Assembly: GCA_018398765.1 (NCBI GenBank)
Contig: JAHBMJ010005669.1
Coordinates: 38,312 to 68,525 of the forward strand
DNA length: 30,214 nucleotides
Direction: 5' to 3'
Source: Chromera velia
Lineage: Eukaryota > Sar > Chromeraceae
Numbering within the stretch: the stretch's first letter is position 1; every line of letters starts with the position of its first letter. This document shows, piece by piece, positions 9,057 through 19,020 of the stretch. The position numbers and the translations under genes were made by a program. A model generated the notes under the pieces. It made no database searches, was not told the DNA's origin, and worked only from the letters and a program-made list of their open reading frames with translations.

Positions 9057-12000
9057 ATGAGCGGCTTCAAGGACTTCTTTAAAAAGGCTGTGAATACCAT
9101 TGAGACGACAGCCGACAAAGCCAGCACACAGTTTGAGAAAGTCACCCGCAATGCGCAACAAAAGATTGAAGAGACCTTGAGTGGAAAGGCGCGGCCTGTT
9201 CCGGTCAGTTGAGTCTTTCATGCTTCCTCCCTTATCTTCTCTCCCCTTCCCTCCCCAGCCCTTTCTGACTGCCACGCCTGCGCGTGAGTCTCTCTTCCTC
9301 TCTCTCCTTTCCCCCTTCCCCCTTCCTCTCTGTGTACGTCTCTCTGACATGCACACACGTGACTGGGCAGAAAGGGAAGGATAAACGATCGACCACATCA
9401 TCTTCCTCGACTCGAGTCACCTCCTTAATCATGTGTTCTCCTCTCGCTCCTCTGATGGACTGATCGATTAATAGACCGATTCTTTCTCTGATAGACCCTC
9501 CCCCCCCTTCCCTCTCCTTGCAGGACGATTCCCTGGGCCCTCAGAGAGCCCTCGTCGACCAGCTGCGTGCCCTGCTGGACCTCCTGCGTGATGACGTACG
9601 GGCCTTCGACGACTGGATGCAGGGGATCTGCCTGATGAGGGGAAACCCTCTGCAGGTGCAGCTCTCGCAGTTTCCGGGTCGGTCTGTCGGGCGGGGTCGC
9701 TGAGGGGCACACGCGGAGGCAGGGGGACCGAGAGTGACCGAAATGCGTTTTTGGACTCACTCCGCACCTTTACAAGTGTGTTTGTACTGTCTGTGCGTCC
9801 ATGTAAGCTTGTCTGTGGTCAATTGCAGGCACAGCAGCGCTGGCAGGGAAGGCCGAGAGATACGCACAACTGTCTGTGAAGCTCAATGACCCAAGTAAGC
9901 TTGGTCTCTGGAGCGTTTTTTTTTTCTTGTGTCATGCCCCGATGCACTTATGGTGGTCCATGGATGCGGATCGTTTTTTTTTCTTTCCTTTTGTCTCCGT
10001 CAAGTTTCTTTTTAAAGAGCTTGCCGCCTCTCTTTGCCTTTGTGTTCTATTCTTTTTCTGGGCTCACTCCTCTTGCCGTCGTTTTGTGGGGTCTGTAGAA
10101 AACAGCATGAAGTTGAAAGGAAATTTGTTCAGAGAATTCAGGATAAGCCCCCTCTTCACTTTAAATCATCTCGTCTCTTCTGTTTGTTCTGTCGCACCCC
10201 TGCAGGGAATATCTGTGGACAGGTGAGCCTTTCTTTCATGCTTTGACTTTTCTACGCTTTTCTTTGTAACATTTCAAAGCGCGCTTATGATTGAGAAAGG
10301 CAGCTTTTTGGCTGACTTCCAGGAAGTCCCAATACCTTTCCGTTCCATCGGCTGACTGACTGACTGACTCACTAACTCACTGACTCACTGACTGAGTGAG
10401 TGACTGACCGACCGACTGACTGACCGACTGACTGACTGACCGACTGACCGACTGACTGACCGACTGACCGACTGACTGACTGACCGACTGGCTGGCTGGC
10501 TGGCTGGCTGACTGACTGACTGACTGACTGACTCACTGACTGACTGACTGACTGACTGACTGACTGACTGACTCACTGACTGACTGACTGACTGAATGAA
10601 TGAATGACTGACTGACTGACTGATTAACTGACTGATTAACTGACTGACTGACTGACTGTCCCACGCTGCTTGACGCCCCAGTGCCTCACTGATTGGATGA
10701 TCCATCTCTCCTTCCTCTCTTGCCTCTGCGTTTTTTTTACTTCCCTCTTCACTTACCTGCTTGCCTCTCTGCCTTCAGATGGTACAAACGCTGCTGTTCG
10801 AAATTCAGGGAAAGAGAGAACAAGTAGACATGGGTGAGTCAGCACTTCTCCACCTCTCTTCCTTGCAAACTGTCCCTCTCGCGATTTTTCTCCTTTCCTT
10901 TCTTGGCTGCTTTAAAAAGGTCTCACATTCCACTTTTGGTCTGGTCTGCCTGTTTTCTTTCCCCGAGTGCCGTGTTCTCGGGTCGATTGTCGGTGTTCAG
11001 TGTCTCATTCCGAGTGAGTTCAGGTCAATTTTTTTCCTGACCGATTTCTGTGAAAAGGGAAAGATGATGTTGCTATCTAACTCCGTGTGCGTGCAGTTCG
11101 AAGGAACATGGAAGAGCGCGATAAGACGTACAAGGGCCTGAATGACGTCAGGACGCGGGTCAGTAGGGCGGTCTTACAGATTCTTGTCGAGAGAATGAAA
11201 AAGGACTGAGATCCGCACACACAGAGGCACACACCCACTATGCGGGATGCTTTTTGGGTCTTGCGCAGCCAAGAAGTCCCATGTCAACGGGAGTCTGTCG
11301 TTCCTTCTCTCTCCTTTCTTCTTTTCTCCCCTCCCTAATTCCCTCCCTCCTTCTCCTTCTCAACCCCATAACGTACTGCTCGTTTGTTCGTTTGACTGCA
11401 TGCACTGCTGCAGATTGCAAGCCAGCAGAACAGAGCGCAGGGGCCAGACCCTCACTTGATTGAGGAGCTCTCCACTGTCAGTACCTTCCTTCCTGTGTGC
11501 TATCTTTCCTTCCTTCCTTCCTTCCTTTCTTCGTCTGTTGCAACCTTTCCCTTTGGTTCATTCCTTCGATCGTTCTTCGCGCTGCTTCCTTCTCATTCCC
11601 TACCTCCGGCCCGTGGTCTTCTCCGTTATTCTTCCTGTCTGCCTCTCTGTGTCTATCGGTACTGAAACCTGTTACGTGGGGTCCCACAACCCACTGTCCA
11701 GCTGTCGCGCTCTTCCGCCTGCAGCTGAGATCACCCCTTAATTCTGTTTGTCTGATTGCCTCTTCATTCATTCATCTAGCTGCAGCTGCAATCTACATTC
11801 GACACCCAGACGGACGGCTGCAGACGTGAGTCAGTCACAAAGCTAGAGCAACAGAGAGACCAGACAGGATCGGGATCCATTAGGTTGTCGGGTCTATCGA
11901 CTGTTTCCAAAATTGCATGAAGGAAAGATCGCTTCCTTTCCTAAGCAGTGGTTTTTTGTCTGTCTGTCTGTCTGTCTGTGCATTTGGTAACCGCTCCTCC

Positions 12001-13387
12001 AACAACGAGGGAGGGCCGTCCGACTCGTCTGCTCTTCGTGTTTTGTTGCTGACGCTGCCGTGTCTCTTCTGTGCCTGTTACAGGATGGCGGCAGAATGTT
12101 TTTGTTTTCATTCTTGGCTATTCCTCTGCCAAACAAAAGAGGACCCACAGTTTCTTTCTGTGCATGCATGATCGTGTTGTTGTTATTCGCATGCAGAGCA
12201 ACTGGGAGAGGTCCTGGAGGGGAATGAGGGGTCGGTCACGGAGCCCTGCCTGCATGATGTAGGTATGTATGGGGCGTGCACGTTTTTGTATTCGCGCGTG
12301 TATTTGTGTATGTCTCTGTGCACGCACACATCGAGATTATATCGATAGTTCGAGTAAGAAAGGAAGGGGGCTTGGGGGGTAGGTGAAAGAGATAAGACGA
12401 TTTGAGACTCAGCTTCTTTCTGCGTTTCGACTGACTTGCTTGCGGTAATTTGTTGTTGTGCCATGCAGCCGGAAACTAAGCAAGAGCGCTCACTCGTCTT
12501 AATTGTCTGTCCCCGCACCATCTCTGTTCTCTGCCTTCCTTGACTTCCTCCCTTCCACCCTCCCCTACTCTCTTCAGGTTTTTCGATCAGAGACTTTCCG
12601 AATTCGTTGAGATCAAGGTGCGTCTCTGTCTGTCTGCCTGTCTGTCTGTCTGTCTTCGTTGTGTTCCCTTTCTTTCGTTGCCTGTTCGCTCTTCGTTTGG
12701 AGAAAAAAAAAAGAGGCAAATAAATGAAAAAGAAACTATTCTGACAGTCAGTGTAAACAGACTGATCAAAATTTCAACCGGTTAGGCTCTTCTCCACTTC
12801 TCCATTTTCAGCTCCATCTTTCCTGCTGTTTTGTGTTCTTCCTGTGGCTTTCAGAATGAAATCGAACGATCTCTTTTCCTCTTTTCAGAATAACGAGTCT
12901 GCACAAGCCCGTGTGCACCCTGTCTGCTTGCTCTCTTCGGGTTTTAGTTCCACAAGTCTCTTTTTGGTTCAAAATGAAACAAAAAAGTTTTTTTTTTTTA
13001 ATCAGAGGTCCACACACTTCATTGAGTACCGACAAATTCATTTCTGCTTCCTGTGTGCAGTCTCGATTCTTCGCTCAGTGCGCCGAGGTTGCAACCCCAT
13101 TTGCTGCTGAGATGCGCTCATCTGCGGCCTTTTCTCCCTCTGCCCCCGGTCCGGCGGCCGGAGGAACATTCTCTCGCATGCCAGCCCCCCCCCCTCCCCC
13201 TCAAAGAAACGGATCTGGAGGTTTCGCAACAGGCGAAGCGCAGCCACCCCACCCCTACCCCTCAGCCCCCCCTGCCCCTACAGCTGCCGCTGGTGAGAGG
13301 CGAACAAGCGGAAGCAGCTCAGGGGGTCAAGCCCAGCCTGCCTACCCGGACCTTCCGTCAGACAACTTCGTTGGAGGGTTCCATTAG
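9057..13387 (+). CDS. Helical, possibly N-BAR-like membrane protein with proline-rich tail (11 exons)
   Basis: Exons: 9057-9203, 9524-9677, 9829-9894, 10206-10222, 10779-10833, 11097-11158, 11414-11476, 11780-11825, 12197-12262, 12578-12617 and 13061-13387 (stop TAG); about 346 residues. All junctions keep phase except exon 9 to 10, where exon 9 ends in phase 1 and exon 10 needs phase 2, so a small exon or another donor was missed in 12263-12577. The start MSGFKDFFKKAVNTIE could form an amphipathic H0-like helix. Long charged helices follow (QRALVDQLRALLDLLRDDVR; MVQTLLFEIQGKREQVDM; NMEERDKTYKGLNDVRTR; RLSEFVEIK joined to SRFFAQCAEVA). Exon 11 ends in a Pro/Ala/Ser-rich tail. The arrangement recalls BAR proteins that bend membranes; no signature motif proves it. 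It is divergent to the Sed5-like gene. The frame is open upstream, but MSGF starts the helix, so it was chosen. Confidence 0.65.
10352..10658 (+). repeat. (GACT)n tetranucleotide tract in intron 4 of the BAR-like gene
   Basis: About 300 bp of GACT/GACC units with a short GGCT run near 10490-10510 and GAAT/GATT variants near 10595-10635. It lies inside intron 10223-10778. The minus-strand reading frame it leaves open (SVSQSVSQ-type) is an artefact of the repeat. Confidence 0.95.
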
Positions 13388-14410
13388 TAACAGCTAGGCA
13401 GACAGACACGAGGGACAGGAAGAAAGGAAGGGAGGAAGACCGCGTGGGAGGGAGGCACTTCCGAGAGGTTGCATGGTCGATCGCGGCATTCAAACAGACG
13501 TACTGTGCAGACCAGAAGCAAATTCGAGAATGTCCTGAAACGGACGAGGGGTGCAGGTGAAGGCTCGACGAAGACGATTCAAAGCGTGAATGTGTTCTTG
13601 TTTGCGATGTTCAGCGCACATGGAAAGACGAACGCCAAGACGTACGAGAATTATGTGATTTTATCAGGTTGCAAGGAAATGAATCGCATGCTCAGACTGT
13701 TTTCGCGTCTGTGAATCAAGGTTGCGAGGCGTGTCGGGATGCTTAAGTGGTGGCCCACTGGTGGAGGCAGTGGGGGGAATTCTTGACGGGTTAACGCTGA
13801 TCGATTGTACGTCCAGCCAGACTGGTATAGACATGGCCTTGAATCACTGCCACGGTGGCTGCCATGCAGTTTGTTTGATGAGAATTCATGTTACTCGCCT
13901 AGCCCCGGCCACTAGCATAGGAATCATGATAGGATAGAATAGGATTTAATGTACTTCATTTAATGCCGTGCATAAATCCCCTCGGTGCACTGTCTTGAGT
14001 CTGTTATTGTCTTACTGTGAGATGTCGGTTTGCATCACTACTAAGTAGTGACCAGGTTTGAAAAGAAGTATCTGTTTTGAGCCTGTTTGCTAGAAACTAG
14101 TTTGTTATTATTAAATTATTAATTCAGCTTGCCTTGTCTGTGCTAATCTATAGGTGCCGAGTCTAGTGTTGACTTGCGGAACGCTAGACGCCTAATTATG
14201 GGCCGATGGCGATGACGTATGATAATGATGTCATGATGATGATCAGGTTTGATGTGAAAGATGAGTATGACTACTGAGTACGACTGTATGAGTTTATGGC
14301 GCATCATTACTATCCATAAATTGGACCGTAATACGATTCCGTTACTATCTAGTTGTGAATACTTTCAACGCCTAGGACCTAGAGAATGCTTAGGGTAAGT
14401 TCCCCCCCTG
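13388..14410. other. Intergenic region, no gene seen
   Basis: Positions 13388 to about 13720 are probably the 3' flank of the BAR-like gene. The rest is moderately AT-rich with no convincing exon. It contains copy A of a dispersed repeat at 14180-14245 and ATGATGATG-type runs near 14220-14250. Confidence 0.6.
14180..14245 (+). repeat. Dispersed repeat, copy A
   Basis: The first 50 or so bases match 29095-29160 at about 42 of 50 positions by eye, sharing AACGCTA, GCCGATGGCGATG and CGTATGAT, and both run into ATGATG-rich sequence. The orientation is the same. Confidence 0.7.
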
Positions 14411-15044
14411 CAGAGTTGTTAAGTCCCGACAAACCTAAGTACCGAAATCCGATACCGACCCCCCGATCCGAAATTTTTCAGTACTTTCGGTACCGGCTTT
14501 TTTACATATTCTAAACAGGTTTTTAGAACTCTTTACAGACTGTTTATATGCCGTTAGAACACTGGAATGCTCAAAGATGACTAGCACAAACTTTTGATGT
14601 CTAATTTGAAGCGTGAGGGGGGGGCGCGCGCCTGCATGGGCTGCAGCGTGCGGGCCCTGGGCCGCGCATTGTGTGTATCTCGCGTATCCTCACATGGATG
14701 CAGAACTGCCATCTGAAGCATCACCGTCTCCTTATATGAATTTTGGGGCTGCACACGTGCACCGCCACAAAAAAAACAAAATCCAATCCATAGACCGTTC
14801 CAGAAGACAGAAGTCGTAGATCAATCAAAAAAGCTAGAAAAGACTTTCTTAATTTCAATTTATCATTGTATTTTGTTTATTTTGTTTTATGAAGTGTGTT
14901 TAAATGATATTATAACATCAGACTACATGTGATTTTTAAGTTTGAGAGTCATTTAGGTTGGTACCGAAAGATCCGATCCAAAATCCGATACCGACCCCCC
15001 CTCTGGTACCGAGGTACCGAAAGTACCGAGACTTAACAACACTG
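14411..15044. mobile_element. Non-autonomous hAT-like element (MITE), 634 bp
   Basis: The left end reads CAGAGTTGTTAAGTCCCG and the right end, reverse-complemented, reads CAGTGTTGTTAAGTCTCG: 16 of 18 matching terminal bases with the hAT-type CAGNG start. The flanks CCCCCCTG (14403-14410) and CCTCCCTG (15045-15052) are an 8-bp target duplication with one mismatch, the size expected for hAT. Sub-terminal GGTACCGAAAGTACC-like and ATCCGATACCGACCCCCC motifs repeat near both ends. There is no transposase; a GC-rich core near 14616-14675 contrasts with AT-rich surroundings. Confidence 0.85.
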
Positions 15045-16002
15045 CCTCCCTGGGTAACACCTGTTCTAACGTTATAATAGATTATACTAGAGAATGCTTT
15101 TGATTTGCATCATTAAAAATGAACGTGCTTTTGAACTTTTTGAAAATAATTTTTACTATAAATATGACACAATTGTTAAACAGCTGTAAGGTGAACTAGG
15201 ATAAACTAAGACATAATTGGTAAGGTGAATGCTCATAGCTGCGCCGCCACTATAGGCATTGGCGTGAGCCGTGTCAGAGCTGGTCGGTGGCGTTAACTTA
15301 AATTGTAGTTAATTAAGAGAACGCGTGTTAGATCTGCTTTGCGGGACCAAGCCTTAATTCCATGTGCACGCCTATAGCTAGGCCCGTAGCCATACCAATC
15401 GATACAGATCCAGGACCAGGACGACTTGTGTTCATAATATCCAGATTCAGTATTAGGCTAGGTACTAGGCTAGGTATCACGAGAACGTACCGGACTTTGA
15501 AATATAGGACTTTTAGAAATCGTTTCTCGGACTCGGAACTTACTTTCTAATTTGTTATTTGAACGGCAAATTAAGCCTTGTGCTAGCAACAGTTTTGTTT
15601 GAACAGCAGTCTCAAACATTTAAAGGCTTTCCATGCCTTTCAATGACCGCTCACGACCCTGTTTTATCAGTTAGGAAAGCCTGATTATCCTTCTTTCTAC
15701 CCGAGTGTGGCCGTTGCCCCTCTCTGAGGCTCCCTCGACGCCCACTCTTTGCACCTCGTCCCTGGTGCGTCGAACGCATCCGCTAGCTACTCTGTATTGC
15801 GCTGCCTGCATTCTTACTCTTATATAGGCACACACCTGCCCGTATGCCCCATACATCCCAATTAAAACTTATAAGGTGTGTTACCTTTTTTAGGAACATG
15901 TCTGCATCCTTTTGGAGGGCCCCACTACACTAGCATCTACACTGCTGACGAGAGGCATGAAATCGTACCCCTTGTCGCTGCATGGTTTGGCATAGTGCGC
16001 CT

Positions 16003-16092
16003 TCTTCTTCTTCTTCTTCTTTTTCTTCACTGAATCTTCTTTTTTTTCTTCTTCTTCTTTTTTTTTTTCTTTTTCTTCTTCTTCTTCTTCAC
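16003..16092 (+). repeat. CTT trinucleotide tract
   Basis: TTC/CTT repeats with T-rich interruptions, in two blocks separated by a CACTGAATCTT-type segment that recurs as CACCGAATCTT after the second block. The Glu/Lys-rich minus-strand frame over it is a repeat artefact. Confidence 0.9.
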
Positions 16093-16138
16093 CGAATCTT
16101 TGGATTTCATTTAAATCATAATTCAATTCAATCTAATC

Positions 16139-16212
16139 ATTTGATTTGATTTGAGACTATAAAGGCAGCTTAAATCAAACTAGAAATTGAATTTAATCAA
16201 ATCAAATCAAAT
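16139..16212. repeat. Perfect 16-bp inverted repeat (foldback)
   Basis: ATTTGATTTGATTTGA at 16139-16154 is the exact reverse complement of 16197-16212, with a 42-base loop. A related TGATTTGATTTGAG copy occurs near 28368-28381. Confidence 0.85.
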
Positions 16213-17438
16213 TCTAGATCAAACCTCCATGGTCAATATTCTTAACTATTCTAGACAATAGACAAAACTAGATTACAAATTCACTAGGTCGGATGTTTGA
16301 CTTGGTCAATTGCATTTTTCTGCTTAAAATTAAGCAAACGTTTTACGGTTGGTTTGAATGGTTTCACGTCCAATTTTCCCGTTTGAGTGCCATCTTTTCG
16401 GAAAGGCTTTTCTCATTATGAATGTATTACAGGCTTTGGCAGCTTTATTAGTAACAGCTATATGCGTATAACTGTATGCACACCTAAGAAGTATAGTATA
16501 GTATAGTATACTTTCCCGGCCGGCCGGCCAATGGAAAACGAAAAAAAACTTTTTTTAAAAAAAAAAGTGATTAAAAGAAGAGAAACTAGAGAGGAAAGCT
16601 AGGGAGAAAGAAAGTTTAAATTAAAGTTTAACAGACTTTGAAGACTGATACTACCATGCCTCTGTTTGCTGGTTCGTTGCATTCCTCCTGCTTATACTGT
16701 TGCTCTCAGACTTTTACCCACATTTCTTCCTTTTTTTTTCGTACTCCATACAGCCAGTCCGGTTTGGTTTGCGTTTTTTTTCTTTGTGCGAAGTCTATCT
16801 TTCTTGGTATTTTGATTTGAGCTCGAAATGTCTCGCCACTGGCAGGCCATTTTGTAAGTCTTAAGCCTCTTTTTTGTCTACTCTGGTCGTCGTTTATGTC
16901 CTCCAGCCGTCGGTCTTCACTAGGGGTCGCGGCTGTGGTTCGTTGACCTAGGTATTGAACGCAGGCCTTGCCTTAGGTTTACGCTTCTAGGGATTGAACC
17001 TATGCCGTCGCCCCTAGGACCGGGCGGTGAGCTCAATATCATTATTTGAAGACTGAGAGAGTTAAAACAAGTTTTAATGCACACTTTTTAACTAGCTTTT
17101 TAAGTGCTTCAATAATTTTTCGATGCTTACTATGAATATAGCTCTTAGTGTGGTTCAGTAAATCGAATAATAAATTTGCTTTAATAGTTACTGTCAAGTT
17201 AATTGCTGATTCATCCATTCAACTTCAAACTAGAGATCAAACCTAGGTTCAAACTTAACTTTGAACTTGTACCAGCCTAGACATCATCGGGATTCTAGCC
17301 CAAATCGGAAGCCTTCTCCTAGGCCTTCTCCATACATGGCACTATGTACTCAATGCGCCAAAGGAATATCATATAGTAGTATATGCGAGGCTTGACTCCT
17401 CTACATTCCATCTCCCCACACACCTCAAGTGCTCTCTC

Positions 17439-18690
17439 TCAATGACTTCCCCCCGGAACCTTCTCCATCACACTGATCAACGCGCTAAAGGTAACTGTGT
17501 CAGGCTGGACTCCTCTAGTACGCTTCATCTCCCCAAACACCTCAACTGCCCTCTCCCACTGGCTCCCCCCGAAAGCCTTCTCCATCAGACTGATCAACGC
17601 GTTGAAGGTAACTGTATTAGGCTGGACTCCTCTACGCTTCATCTGCTCAAACACCTCAAGTGCCCTCTCCCACTGGCCCCCCCGAGGGCGCCTTCTCCAT
17701 CGCACTGATCAACGCCCTAAAGGTAACTGTGTTAGGCTCGACTCCTCGACGCTTCATCTTCTCAAACACCTCAAGTGCCCTCTCCCACTGGCTGCCCCCC
17801 GGAGCCTTCTCCATCACACTGATCAACGCGCTATATTCGGCTCGACTCCTCTACGCTTCATCTGCTCAAACACCTCAAGTGCCCTCTCCCACTGGCTCCT
17901 CCCCGGAGCCTTCTCCGTCGCACTGATCAATGCGCTAAAGGTAACTGTATTCGGCTCGACTCCTCTACGCTTCATCTGCTCAAACACCTCAAGTGCCCTC
18001 TCCCACTGGCCCCCCCGAGGGCGCCTTCTCCATCGCACTGATCAACGCCCTAAAGGTAACTGTGTTAGGCTCGACTCCTCGACGCTTCATCTGCCCAAAC
18101 ACCTCAACTGCCCTCTCCCACTGGCTCCCCCCCGGAGCCTTCTCCATCACACTGATCAACGCGTTGAAGGTAACTGTATCAGGCTCGACTCCTCCACGCT
18201 TCATCTGCTCAAACACCTCAACTGCCCTCTCCCACTGGCCCCCCCCCGGAGCCTTCTCCATCGCACTGATCAACGCGCTGAAGGTAACTGTATCAGGCTC
18301 GACTCCTCTACGCTTCATCTGCTCAAACACCTCAAGTGCCCTCTCCTACTGGCTCCCCCCCGGAGCCTTCTCCATCGCACTGATCAATGCATTAAAGGTA
18401 ACTGTATTAGGCTCGACTCCTCGACGCTTAAACTGCTCAAACACCTCAAGTGCTCTCTCCCACTGGCTCCCCCCTGGAGCCTTCTCCATCGCACTGATCA
18501 ACGCCCTAAAGGTAACTGTGTTAGGCTCGACTCCTCGACGCTTCATCTGCTCAAACACCTCAAGTGCCCTCTCCCACTGGCTCCCCCCCGGAGCCTTCTC
18601 CATCGCACTGATCAATGCGTTGAAGGTAACTGTATTCGGCTCGACTCCTCTACGCTTCATCTGCTCAAACACCTCAAGTGCCCTCTCCCA
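17439..18690 (-). pseudogene. Decayed downstream part of the PPR repeat array
   Basis: It continues the same frame past the TAG at 18691-18693: units run on to a second TAG (18346-18348, Trp TGG to TAG), then on to a frameshift at about 18010-18017 where the GGGGG run before the PGG codons changes length. Further down a 10-base deletion breaks the unit near 17833, and an identical frameshift recurs at about 17680. Beyond 17440 the repeat fades (17400-17440). Sequence similarity between units remains very high despite the breaks. An assembly error or unrecognised small introns are alternatives, though no donor or acceptor pairs sit at the breaks. Confidence 0.75.
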
Positions 18691-19020
18691 CTACTGGCTC
18701 CCCCCCGGAGCCTTCTCCATCGCACTGATCAATGCGTTGAAGGTAACTGTATTCGGCTCGACTCCTCTACGCTTCATCTGCTCAAACACCTCAAGTGCCC
18801 CCTCCCACTGGCTCCCCCCCGGAGCCTTCTCCATCGCACTGACCAATGCATTAAAGGATTTTGTGTCAGGTTCGACTCCTCTACGCTTCATCTGCTCAAA
18901 CACCTCAAGTGCCCTCTCCCACTGGCTCCCCCCCGGAGCCTTCTCCATCGCACTGATCAACGCGTTGAAGGTAACTGTGTTCAGCTCGACTCCTGCACGC
19001 ACCATGTCCTCAAACACTTC
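17440..19020 (-). repeat. Tandem array of about 14 PPR units, 114-bp period
   Basis: CTGATCAA-type landmarks recur on the plus strand near 17471, 17591, 17705, 17818, 17924, 18038, 18151, 18266, 18380, 18497, 18609, 18726, 18840 and 18953. The common spacing is 114 bp, or 38 codons. A block near 17684 and one near 18017, 333 bp apart, share the same indel and the same variant bases, showing duplication of about three units at once. Confidence 0.95.

Larger units (their letters stand above)
15045..17430. other. AT-rich gene-poor region
   Basis: No supportable gene. It contains a CTT/AAG tract, a 16-bp perfect inverted repeat (16139-16212), a TATAG pentanucleotide run at about 16494-16512 followed by a CCGG-repeat palindrome, A/T homopolymers at 16540-16565, and two tRNA B-box-like segments on the minus strand near 16925-17010. 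Confidence 0.6.

Noticed and set aside
10385-10705. Minus-strand 106-residue frame rich in Ser-Val-Ser-Gln
   Set aside because: It is the direct translation of the GACT tract inside an intron.
16920-17060. A true tRNA gene on the minus strand
   Set aside because: The T-arm stem is imperfect and I cannot fold an acceptor or anticodon arm around it; kept only as a possible SINE remnant.
17989-18693. TAG read as a sense codon (altered genetic code) to keep the PPR frame open
   Set aside because: The BAR-like gene ends with TAG right after its proline-rich tail, and the array also has frameshifts and a deletion that recoding cannot explain. Decay is simpler.
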